From Coriaria nepalensis (lineage: Eukaryota; Streptophyta; Magnoliopsida; Cucurbitales; Coriariaceae), in contig CP114495.1 of the NCBI GenBank assembly GCA_027186245.1, forward strand, positions 4,479,001 through 4,543,000: DNA of 64,000 bases, written 5' to 3'. Below, piece after piece: positions 13,664 through 24,796 of this stretch. The translations under genes and the position numbers were made by a program. How positions within the stretch are numbered: position 1 is the first letter of the stretch; each line of letters begins with the position of its first letter. The notes under the pieces are model-generated. The model searched no databases. It was not told the DNA's origin and was given only the letters and a program-made list of their open reading frames with translations.

Positions 13664-13709
<46 letters not shown>
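13664..13709. repeat. (CT)23 microsatellite in the light chain gene's 5' region
   Basis: A 46-base CT run lies about 110 bases upstream of the light chain start codon, so on that gene's strand it is a (GA)n tract in the promoter or 5' UTR. GA/CT tracts are frequent near plant transcription starts and are bound by BBR/BPC factors, so a regulatory role is possible but not shown. Confidence 0.85.
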
Positions 13710-13712
<3 letters not shown>

Positions 13713-14823
13713 CTCCGTAAATATTAAAATGATTTTCCATCCAAATATTCTTATTTATTTATTATGACGTAGTTTAAGAAAATTGGAGTAGGCCGTCATC
13801 ATACGCCATACTATACGCGAATAATTATATACTACTATTATTGGAATATCTTTTTCTTTTCTTTTAAATTAAAAAGTTAAAAGTCCTTGCATTTTGATTT
13901 TGGGGCTAAAGAACCCCCTGTATTTTAAAAGTGATCAAAAGGCCCCCTCCCATGTATTATCATTTTAGACCTAAAAACCCCTGCCATCATATAAACCATC
14001 ACTGTTTTGGTGGCCTGAGGTAATGAGTCCTAAAAAAATGGATAGATAGATTTTTTTATTTATTTAAATAAATATTTAATGCATGCTTTAATCTAAATTT
14101 TCCGCTATTATATTTATATTTATATTTTCAATTAAAAATGTTCGGTTATAAAAATTTTATCTAAATTTTCTACTATATTTAATTTATTACTATTAATAAA
14201 TTTATTTGGAAATTTCTTTTGAGATTCAATTAATTTTTTTACATATTCTTTTTTAAAGTTTCTGATGTATATTTTTTAGTAAACATTATAATATAAATAT
14301 TTATAATTAACAATAATTTCTTAACTAATCTAAAATTATATTATATTTAGAATAAGTAAATTTAAATCTTAAAAAAATAAAACTTGATATTAGAAAGTAA
14401 ACGACTGAGGGAGACCAACTCAATTGCGATAAAAGTTTATTTTATGGTGTTTATAAGATTTACCAATAATTTTCAAAACATAAAAATTCTTAAATTTCAA
14501 TAAATGTAGCCAAACTTTACCCTTACTTAATACCCAAAACTTCAAAGTTACTAAAATTAATAAAAAACCAACAACAAAAATAATAACTATAGATCAATAC
14601 TATAGTAAGTTTATAACATAATAAATAATACTCTTAAATAAAATCACAAAAATAAATTTAACATAAATAGGTAACTGCAAAAAATGTACAAAAATAAATC
14701 TTAAAAAATATGCAGGTCACCATGTGTCTAGCATCTATATAGCTCGTGCAATTTGGGTCATCCACTACAATCCAACATCATTGGGCAAGCTACATCGCCC
14801 AAAGACAAAATGAATTTAAAAAA

Positions 14824-14862
14824 ACATATGGGTCACCGCGTTTAACTCGGTGACCCGTATGT
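14824..14862. repeat. Hairpin with 15-bp arms around GGTCACCG
   Basis: The arm at 14,824-14,838 is the inverted copy of 14,848-14,862 with one mismatch, around a 9-base loop, and is followed directly by a run of T. GGTCACC also recurs near 14,716. The shape resembles a terminator, but no transcript can be assigned to it. Confidence 0.75.
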
Positions 14863-15162
14863 TTTTTTTTTTTTTCACCCCCTTCTTCCTCCCCCCCCCC
14901 CCCCCTCAATTTTCTTTTATTTCCTTAGTACCCTCTCTCCATTAACGCAATTTCGATGCTTCATATTATCCTACATCAACGAACTCATTCGAGCTCACCA
15001 ACTCGTTTAAAGTCACAAAACCATTCTCTCTTTAAAAAAAAAACCCAACGCAGTTGAAAACTCTCGATATGTGAGATGTGGATCTGAGATGCACAGACCG
15101 ACATCTCACATGTAACTTTAAGTCACTCTATGGTTCGAAGGATCACGACCTGTGAAGGGCCT

Positions 15163-15247
15163 TTCGACCCTTAGAGTTGCTCTACGGGTCGAATGACTCT
15201 TCACAAGACCAAGACCCTTCGACCCGTAAAGTCTCTAAGGGTTGAAG
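15163..15247. repeat. Two adjacent hairpins built on TTCGACCC
   Basis: 15,163-15,176 pairs with 15,180-15,193 (13 of 14 bases, loop of 3). The second hairpin has arms 15,217-15,225 and 15,239-15,247 with one mismatch. Both use the same TTCGACCC word, and further copies of related words occur around 15,130-15,280. This looks like the remains of a foldback repeat rather than coding DNA. Confidence 0.7.
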
Positions 15248-15947
15248 AGCATTTCACAAGTCAAGGTAGAGTAACTCTAAGGCCCTTCATTTTCTTTTCT
15301 TTCTTTTGTTCCCCCTGTTCTTTTTTTTTTCTTCCCCTCCTTTTTATAGTAAATTTAAAAAATTTAGGATTTAGAGTAAATTAAAAAAAAAGAAGAACTA
15401 AAACAACATATGAAAACATAACAAATTATGGAAAAGAACACTTAATACTATATGAAAATATATTAACCACTCTATGGCACTGAAAAGTAGTAATTTTGGC
15501 TCTCATATTATTTAGGCTGTAAGTACAGATTGTAACCATAGTAAGTATTCATGCTCCTACTCAGTTCCAACTGTGAGTTTAAATATTGTCCTATATGTAT
15601 GGTCGAAGAGTAGTAATTCATTGTGCCACCTCGTTATCCACTTGTTGGGCATTGTGACAGAATGTATTCATTTGAAAAAAATAAATGAGGTGAGATTGAA
15701 GAATCATCTTCATTCTTTTTTTTTTTTAGGCTTTTCTTCGCATTCCTACCAGTTCGAGCCATTGTTGATAATCAAAATGAGCTAGGTATTTTTTTTGAAA
15801 GAGAATGAGTTCATAACTTCAAACAAGTTGGTGAGGTCAAATGGGTTCATTGATGAAGGGTAATATGAAGCGTTAAGGGTGTGTTAATGAAGAGGGGGAT
15901 ACGAAAGGCTATTGACACTCTCCTCTTACAATTACATACGTGATTTG

Positions 15948-16915
15948 CGATTAAGGATTTGAGCCCACTCCAATATTTCCTTGGCATTGAGGCCACTCGC
16001 GATTCAACTGGCTTTTACGTCAATCAGACTTGTTATATCCACGACCTTCTTCGCTGCACCGACATGATTGAGGCAAAACCCATTTCAAGTATGATGTCTA
16101 ACACTAGCAATCTCACTCTCTTCGATAGTGACACCTTTCTTGACCTAACTTTCTACCATAGTATCATTTGCGCGCTATAGTACATTCTCCTCACCCGCCC
16201 TAACCTTTCATTTGCCATCAAGAAAGTTTGTTCACTCATGCATCGTCCCACCATCAATCATTGGACTGCCATTAAACAAATCCTTAGATACTTAAAGGGT
16301 ACTCCACTATTGGTCCGACATATACAGCCTAGCACCTCCGTTGAACTAAATATCTTTACCAACGCCGATTAGGCTAGTTGTCCCGATGATTGTCGATCGA
16401 CCAATGGTTACTTAGTCACTTTGGGACCCAACTTAGTTTCTTGGAGCTCATGCAAACAACACATGGTAGCCCATTCCAACACGAGGCTAAATACCGAGCC
16501 CTCACCAACTCTACGCCCGAAACTCTATGGTTACAAAATCAAGCACATAGCTATTGACTTCTATTTCATTCATAAAAAAGTCGTTGGTCGAGAACTATAT
16601 GTGCAATTCATCTCGAGCAAGGATCAACCACCCAACATGCTTACAAAGCCGTTAGTTGCATCTCACTTTTCTTTGCTCTGTAGCAAGCACATTGTGTCCC
16701 CAGCCCCGTTGACCTTGAGGAGCGTGTAAAGAATCACAAAAGAGGCAAGAATTAACTCTCTATGAAGACTCCAAATCAACAACACTAACCTAGCTAGCAA
16801 CAGCTACAAATCAATCACCACAAATCGTTGATCTCCATTAATACTCCCTGACTATTACCATAGATGTACACTTGTTATTTCTATATGATGTATATATACA
16901 TATAATACACATCAA
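15948..16915 (+). mobile_element. Ty1/copia 3' fragment with adjoining LTR
   Basis: This is the end of a copia pol gene. LSPLQYFLGIEATRDSTGFY marks the reverse transcriptase to RNase H transition. After an in-frame stop near 16,180 come ILRYLKGTP, a broken ADxAS motif (TAG in place of W) at about 16,369, and STNGYLVTLGPNLVSWSS. An internal deletion follows before KIKHIAIDFYFIHKKVV, and the frame ends near 16,729. The TGTAAAG at about 16,726, just after a purine-rich stretch, through ACACATCA near 16,915 looks like the 3' LTR. No integrase, gag or 5' LTR is present. Dead and truncated. Confidence 0.8.
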
Positions 16916-18143
16916 CGAAAACATGCTAAGAATATTTTACAATTCCTTGTTCTAACTCTAAGCAATAAAGAAAGTCCAGGGTATTGAAAATAAAAAAGTT
17001 ATCCCCAAAAGGGGTGTCGATTAAGGATTGTTTCGTGTAGGATGGAATTTTCCCTGACGCAACTACATTTTTTTTTTTAACATTCCTCTCAAATTGATAA
17101 TACTATTGAGTATAAACCGACATATCGTTTCTCTGAGAATTCTGTGTTTCTTCAAATGTCGTCCTCTGCTTTTTCATTAGAAGCTTTGTAGATTAAAACT
17201 AGTGACAAGAATCATATTTCTTTCCTCTTCTATATTCTTATTTATTTAACAACTAACAAACTCAATTCATCTCTTGATCTTTCCTCTCTTCCTTTATCTT
17301 ATTTCTCTATTTCTCCTTCCTTCCTCTATTTTTCTCCACATTTTCTTTGCTTGGCCGAATTTCTAATGTACGAGACACTCTCACTTTCTTTTCAAAATGG
17401 AAGAGAAAGCTGAGAGCTCTGTCCCTCATGACTCATGGTCTCTCCTTGCTCATGCATTGATTGCATGACATGCATGAGCCACATTTTTAATTTCCATTCT
17501 CTCTAATTTCTTTCCCTTTTTATCTTTTTCTTCTTATTCTTTCCTTTTTATTGTAGGGTGCGGGCAGGAAGGAGGTCACACGGGGGATTTGACCACTATT
17601 TGGTCAAATTTTCTCAATTTGAAATAATTGAAATTTTAATCTATTATTTTGCCCCTAAGCGTACGTTATACCTACTTTTATAATTTTATACTTTTAATCA
17701 TAACTATTTGATACCTCAAGGAGTTGGTCCGATCGGTACAAAACCTTAGGTGAGATTATCTCAAGATTCTAGGTTCGAAATTTTTAGAGATTGTATTTTC
17801 AAGTCAGCCATAAATCAATTTTAAAAAATTAATCATTAAATCTTTAATGTCAAAAATAGCTTGAAAGTTGGATGATTGGACTAATAAAATAGATACTTTA
17901 GAATAATTTGAATGCCTCTAGAAATAAAATAAAAATAAAAGAAGAAACTCAGTTTATTCCTTAAAATTGTTAAAAATCAATTCAAACTAAAGAATTTTCC
18001 GTGGAATTGAAATCAAAAGAGAAAATTTTCAAAATATATATTAGAATAAGAGATTTTTTATCATAAAAAATATATACCTTTCTTACTCTATATGTACATA
18101 ATAACTACTATCCATTCCCAGTTTGAAAAGAAGTTGTTCTATT
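16916..18143. other. Spacer between the copia fragment and the FANCI 3' end
   Basis: AT-rich DNA with no credible coding frame. It includes the SINE-like sequence at about 17,710-17,940. The bases just above 18,060 are probably within the FANCI 3' UTR, since that gene's stop codon is at 18,144 on the minus strand. Confidence 0.55.
17710..17940 (+). mobile_element. Possible tRNA-derived SINE
   Basis: A box-A-like TTGGTCCGATCGGTA near 17,724-17,738 is followed about 35 bases later by a box-B-like AGGTTCGAAAT near 17,770. That spacing is proper for an RNA polymerase III internal promoter. A 3' part ends in an AAATAAAATAAAAATAAAA-type tail. A tRNA gene is excluded because no cloverleaf or acceptor stem forms. 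The call rests on the two boxes and the tail only. Confidence 0.4.
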
Positions 18144-21100
18144 CTATACTTCATCATCAGAGTCTTGCACTACTCTTCCTCTTTTCAATCTTTTCGCATT
18201 GCAAAGGCCATCATCATTTCCATCTTCACCTTCATCTTTTTCTTCATTTTCACCACAAACAATTTCAGGTGATAAAGTCCTATTCAATTCATTATAAACT
18301 GCATCAGAATCGTGGTTAGAAGCATCTTCATCTTCTTCTTCATTTTCTTCTTCATCATCTTCTCGGTTTGTTACCACAGCATCTATAATTCTAAAATCCC
18401 GAGATGTACTCCGCTTAGCATGCCTCAATAAGTTCACTTTGCTCACCTTGCTGAGCTGGATCAGATACTTTTCATAATCTTCTATCTGAAAGATCAAATC
18501 TGGTATACATTTGTTCTCTCTCTTGATTTTGCTCAGTATTCTTCCCTTATTATCACAAGCATTTTCTTGTTGACTCTGAACCAAGAGATATGTTTGATTA
18601 AAGAGAGTAACAAGAAAGAAGAGATATTTATCTTGCTTATAAAGGTTTGTTGTTTACCTTTTGCATTAGTGCTACAAAGTTATAAAGAGGGATAGTTAAC
18701 TGTCTACAGGTTTGTTCAACAAGCTTCTGGAATTTAAGGCTCGGAGAAATCTGCTTGAACCCTTTTGGGGCAATCCGGATCTTTGACATCTGAGCTAGAT
18801 GCTTGTAAAACCTTGCAGCCAAACGGAGCAAAAGATCGGCCTGTGGGTCTGGTAAGACATATATAGGAAAATGTAAAAATTACTACAAGGGATACTTTTT
18901 ATTTTTAATTCATTTTGCATGGAAACTGCAAATATTCTTACCTTTTAGGCTCATTGAAACCAAGGAAGATAACACATTAACCAATGCTTCAGCTCTTGAG
19001 TAAAGATTTTCCTCAAAAGCCAATCCAAGATTGTGTTCATGACTCTGACTAAAATTAAGGCTCTTTTGCAAACACAATATCTTCAGTTTCTTGATAGCCC
19101 AATCCATATCAACTACAACTTCTTCAATTAATTGTAGAATATAATCGTTTAATGCGGTAGAAGTAGATCGATTTATGATGGGGTATAATTCAGACACCTC
19201 TATGGAATTTTCCTTCTCGGATCCAACAACTTTTAAAAGCTCAGTTGCAATGTCTTTAGCTAGAAGGAAATCATTTGGAGGCAAACTCAAACGAATTGCA
19301 AGCATAACAACACCTTTCGCAAATTTAGAGTTTGATATGCCTTTAGTTTTGCAGATATTAAGAGCCCAAGTACCATGATCGTTTCTCCATTTGCAATGTG
19401 GTATTGATTCTCCAATCATCAACAACATATGATAGATGACCTGAAAATGAACTAGAAAGTTTAAATTGTTGACATAAATTACATGCAATAAATCAGCAGT
19501 TTGGGAGATTAGATTTTAGGAAAATGTATTTTGAATAAAGTTCTAGGACGAATTGGAGTTTCAAACGGTTTGGCAATGCAGCCTGAAAATATTGTTAAAC
19601 TTGTGGATAAATTGAGAGAGGAATGCTAATTCAGTTACCTCGATTTCACTGAACAATGAAAGTGGAAGGAGTTCAGAGAACAATGGCCTCAATATTTTCA
19701 TAAGGAACAATTCTTTGCTTCTGATACGTGGCTCATCAATTCTAGATGCTTCTTCGAATTCCTGACTAACACCAGCATTTTGAAGGGTAGAGACCGACAC
19801 CAAATCATCAAGCAAATTGGTAAAGTGTGAACTCAACAAACTAACATTTATCAACTCCTTCAAGCATATCAAAGCTAGATAGAGATGTTCACTTCTCTCT
19901 CCAGCATCTTTCTTTCCCTTGGCTTCCTTTCTCTTTTGAACTGTAACAGACTTCTGTCCAACTAGCAAATATATTAATTTTAACAATGGAGGCCCGAGCA
20001 TCTTGAGTTCCCCATAAATCAGTGTTTTCAACGGATCCTCCTCAATAAGAACGTAATATTTTATATGATGAAGCAATAAGTTCAAGGAAAAATAAATCAT
20101 GTTAGAGTCGCCTTTCAATGCCTTGCCTGATGATGATTGACTGTTGTTTTCACCGATTGAAACATTCTTTGAACAATCACTACTACATAATTGAATTGCT
20201 TTCTCCAAAAGCTTGTAAATACTAGAAGTTGATAACAAGGGTGGTCTTGAATCCATATTATCAGGTATTTCATGAGAGCTGCCTCGTGGAAATCCCCTTT
20301 TATTACCATTGCTCTGTTTTGATCTACATGCATATTTTTTAAGCAAATCACAGTTGTTAATAATCTCCGTAAGTTCCTTTTCAAGATCCAACTTCTTTTG
20401 CTCTGTTGCTTTCTCCAATTCTGCAGCAATAGTATTCAATACCACCTCAAGAATCCCTGATAGCACTAAGGCAATACATCTACTTTTCTCTTCTTCCTGA
20501 GATTTAGAGCTTGCATCCTGAGCTTGACCAAGAATGCCTGAGCTACCATGTAAAGAAGGGTGTGGTAAATATTGGGATCTAGAAAGGAACAGCTTTACCA
20601 AATATGGGGAAAAACAGATACTATCCAAAGGCCAGCACAAAATTGTATAGTAAGGCAAAGAATGACCAGCCTATAACTGCAACTCCTTATAATAGGAGAA
20701 ATAACGGCAGAAATTGAATAGGCAAAAAAAGTCATTAAATGGAAAAGACATATTGTGTAGCACAAATCAGTTCTCAACACAGATAAGACACAGTCCAAAA
20801 AGTTAACCAATTGGTTTGTAAATATGTTGTTTCCATTAAATGTAGAGAGTGTGTGTGTGTGTTGGGGGGGAGGAGAGGTTTCAAAGACCTTCCATTCTTT
20901 GACTCCTTAAGAGCTTCCGGATCTTCACGAAAGCACAAGAGAATAATTCAGCCGGCGAATTTCTTCCTACCTGCACAAGTATGCTGGAGAGTGTGAAATT
21001 ATACATCATTGGTGTAATCTGGATAGGTAATGTGAATCAGTTGTAGTCACTTGGATTAACTTCTAATTGTCTATTCCAAACTGCACCTCGTTATCTTGGG

Positions 21101-24100
21101 AAAGGGAGAAACCGAAAGAAGTCCAAGAAGAGTCCAAAGCTCTATCAGTTTTAACATTTGACTGAAGAAGTAGAATCCTAGAGATGATGAACAGAAGATA
21201 ATCTAATGGTTCTTCTATGTAAACTTTGCTACCCTCTGATTTAACACAACGGCTTATCCCAAGTTCAACTTTTGTGTCCTGCAAAAAATGATGACTGTTA
21301 ATCAGCCTCTACATCAATTTACTTCTTGATATGCTAGGTGATTCAAAATATACATAAACCTCCTAAATCTTGTTTTCAGCTTTTTAATCACCATGTTCTT
21401 TTTCGATAACCCGTTTCAACAGACTTAATAATTTGAAATTAGTTACATGAACGAGCTTCAATGTAAGTTTATATAAAAATTACCTCCTTGAAAAAATGAA
21501 GGAAGTGAGGAATCAAGAAATCAAAGATAGCATCCCCACTTGATGGCTCCACCAGAACAAGCTTCAAAAGCCCACGATACAAAGCTTCTTTGACTTTTGC
21601 CTGCAAAGTAGAGATCTAAAATCTAAGCAGAGGTCAAAGAAGGAAAGAGAAAGTAAGTATCGGGGAGGCAATATGTTAGCAAAGACATAATAACCTGCTG
21701 GTAAAGACATCGCTGAAGCAAGCTGCTCAGCTCTTGAAAGAGTCCTCCAATGCATAACTGTCTTTCAGCTTGCTGACTGCTACTGGCTTGGCTTGATGAA
21801 TCTTGCAAAGAGAATGGACCGTCTCTCTTTGATTGCTTTTCTGCTAATATGAGATTGATAAGGGCATTAGTTGCTGCAACTCGTATGGTAACCTCTCGTC
21901 TAAACATGGCCTTGCGCATAACCAAAATGGTGTAATCCTGAATCATTGCAAAAATTGATAAACAAATCATGTTGCAGAACAATAACTTAAACATGGTTCC
22001 TGAAATGCATAGAAAGATGAGAAATATCTAGAATGAAAATTAAAAAAACACACTCCTATAGTTTCCAAACCTATACTCAAAATTATTGGTCCTGATATTC
22101 TGGGACACATGGGTGGCATATGTGTAAATTTCAAAAACTTCAAATATGCAACCTTTTTGGCTTTAGCAATAACTTTCTTTGGTTGCTGACCAAAACCATT
22201 GTTTTAAATATTTCAGTCTCTTCCTTCCTCAGTGAAAACCCCTTGTACGTATCATCATTTTTGATAAATATAAGTAACATTATGTTTACAGTTAGTAGTT
22301 AATATGGTGTATGCTTTCTTGGATAATAAACTTTTGCACACTATTCAAGTTTATATGTAGAACATTGATTGGTTTAGTAGATAAGACATAGCATACCAGA
22401 AGATCACGGCTCAGTCTGATGAGAGGCAACAGAGATGTAACAAAATGATCAGCAATTTTTCCATTCATGAAAGTGAAGTAATCCAACAATTCTTTTAGAT
22501 GGCAGACATATTCCAGCATTTGGTAAGGATAACTCTGGACAAGATTACCTAGCAACCTGCAGATAATGTTTTATGACAGCACTGTGCTGGAAAGTTCAAA
22601 TAAGAATGAGAAATACATTTGCTTTTACCTTAAGACTGGAACACTCTGCACAGGCTTCAACGAAAGAACACGAAATTTGCATTGCTCAATAATCTGCAAC
22701 ACATTGAAGAAATCCATCACTATTGCATACTAGAATATCAGATATATTTCACCCGATTAATTTACCATTTTAACAAAATCCACAATCCAGATTGTTTAAT
22801 GATAAATAGGTTTCTATGGGATAATAGAGCTATCTAACCTCATTTCTAGCCATATCATGGACCTCAAATAAGTTTCTCAGAATCTGAATACCAAGTTCCT
22901 CAATGCCCAACACACCATTAGAAAAGTTGATCTTCCTATGTGTTTCTTCTTCAGATGACTCTAATAGTATAAAGCCAAACTGCAAAATGCTGGGAACAAT
23001 ATGCTCCCTTCCAAAGTTGCTCTCACTAACCTGAAGAATAATGATACGAAGAATTGCGATAACAATGATATTAGTATCAAAATTTTGTATTTGCAGAACA
23101 AGATATAGGAATTTACAGCTTTTAATACAGCCTTTTCAACCAACTTGACATTTTGCAGAAATTCTTCTTTCAAACCACCCGGTAGCCACTTACAGTCCCT
23201 GTTGATTATGAAGAACTCATAAATGAATTACCACTATAATACGGTAAGAAGACAAGATAGATAGCATGATTAACCGAAGTTCTTGAATGCAATGCTTCCA
23301 GTGAATTTGAGCACTGCAATGCTCTTTTCAGTTTCTGGAAATGCTATCATTAGACTGAACAAATGCAATGCCCCCAAATATCTTATCAGACTGAATTCTT
23401 CTCAACAGTTCTTATGGATATGTAAGCCTAAACAATTAATAAAATATGTATTTCATCTTTCAGAAAACTATACAGCCAAGCGAGTTGTTTCTAAAGGGTT
23501 GAGGACCATAACCCAACTAACTCATTGCACATACTCAAGATGCATTTGGTTTACCATTGGGTCTAAACTCAAGATGCATTCAGTCCATCTCAATTTGAAG
23601 ACAACTTCATTTGCAAAATCAGTAAAATTCAATTTGTCACAGTTTGAGACTCTCAATTGCTAATATCGATGCAAAATTCAGTGCAGAAAATCCAGTTCAG
23701 ACCAAAATTAGCATTTCAAATCAATGTCCTACCAATTTACAATGCTCCAAAAAAAAAAAACATCATAGACTTACCTCGAAATTTTGTAATCATGATAGGA
23801 TGTGACAATTGCTGTTTTAAGGACCCCAATTGAACTCCCACTGAATCTCCTAACCCTCGCAATCGATAACAAAACAACGACAGTGAAATGATTAAAAGCT
23901 CTGAGATCAGACTTCACTAATCCCATAACCTCTTGCCCTAAAGAAAGATCCTGCTTCACTGCAAAATTCATATGGAGCAAAACGGTCCCTTCAACTTGCC
24001 TTATAATGGAGCTCGATTTAGTCCCCATTTTTGACCCGAAAAACATTACAATACCTTCAATCACCTCCCTCTTGAAAAACCCCTTAGACCCTAAAACCAA

Positions 24101-24796
24101 CAGTTGATACACGAGTGAAGGCAAGTCCTGTAAATCCACACTCTTCATTCCGAGAAAACATTTCTCTAGAAACTCTCTTGCCCTTCCCTTATCGACAAAA
24201 TTCATCTCCCTGATCAGAGACACCATTTTCACCAACAATCCATTCGACCAATCACAAACTAGGATCCGATCAAACACCGAATTGACATAATCCCCATTTC
24301 TAACCAGCTCGAGGCACCGAGGGAGAAGATCGAGGATCTGAGTGTCATCAGAGCCTTCGATTTGAGGCAAATACGAAGCAATGGAATCGACTATCGGAGA
24401 GAGATCGTTGGTTGGGATGTAATCGAGAAGAGTACAGAAGAGTTTGATGGTTTTTAGAGAATTTGGGTCGTGAGGGATGGAAATGGAGGTAAAGAGGCGA
24501 GAGTAGGAGAGGAGGAGAGAGGAGAGGAGGGAAGAGAGAGAAGCGGCGTGAGGAGATAGAGAAATGAGGGAGAGGAGAGAGAGAACGTACTCGGAGACGG
24601 CGAGAGATGGATTTGGTGAAGAAGAGCGAGAGTGGAGGTAGGTGATGAGGGTTTGGTGGGAGTAAGGAGAGAGAAGGTAAGGGGGAAGGATTAGGGCAGT
24701 GTGTAAGCGGTTCTGTTGAGCTAAGCGCACTATTCCGTCGTCAGTTACCGTTTCCGATAAGGACGTTGATTCTCCGGGCGGTGCGACGGCGGCCAT
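18144..24796 (-). CDS. FANCI: Fanconi anaemia group I protein homologue (13 exons)
   Basis: FANCI pairs with FANCD2 to form the nuclear clamp that marks and protects DNA at interstrand crosslinks. Exons (minus strand): 24,796-23,775; 23,198-23,117; 23,030-22,839; 22,693-22,629; 22,556-22,397; 21,937-21,695; 21,600-21,484; 21,278-21,087; 20,970-20,889; 20,537-19,639; 19,440-18,942; 18,848-18,658; 18,575-18,144. All junctions are GT-AG and in frame, giving 1,391 residues against 1,328 in human. Family marks are [17 protein letters not shown] in exon 1, ILVMRKAMF in exon 6, an SQ-rich patch [10 protein letters not shown] after it, [20 protein letters not shown], and [19 protein letters not shown] across exons 9-10. 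The tail is acidic and ends with [16 protein letters not shown], containing a probable basic nuclear localisation signal. The position matching the human ubiquitinated lysine seems to be valine. No stop or frameshift is seen, so the gene looks functional. Confidence 0.92.

Larger units (their letters stand above)
13710..15880. other. Intergenic spacer with hairpins and a poly-C run
   Basis: No gene is supported. The left part is AT-rich. A run of C bases lies at about 14,890-14,906. The 14.7-15.3 kb part has higher GC and several strong inverted repeats, listed separately. Short open frames here have no family motif. Confidence 0.6.

Noticed and set aside
14890..14906. Long poly-C run (and another at about 61,662-61,678) as a possible functional element
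   Set aside because: Homopolymer C runs can be sequencing or assembly artefacts, and nothing nearby depends on them.
23283..23663. 126-residue plus-strand open frame
   Set aside because: It lies in FANCI intron 1, has no recognisable motif and no splice support.
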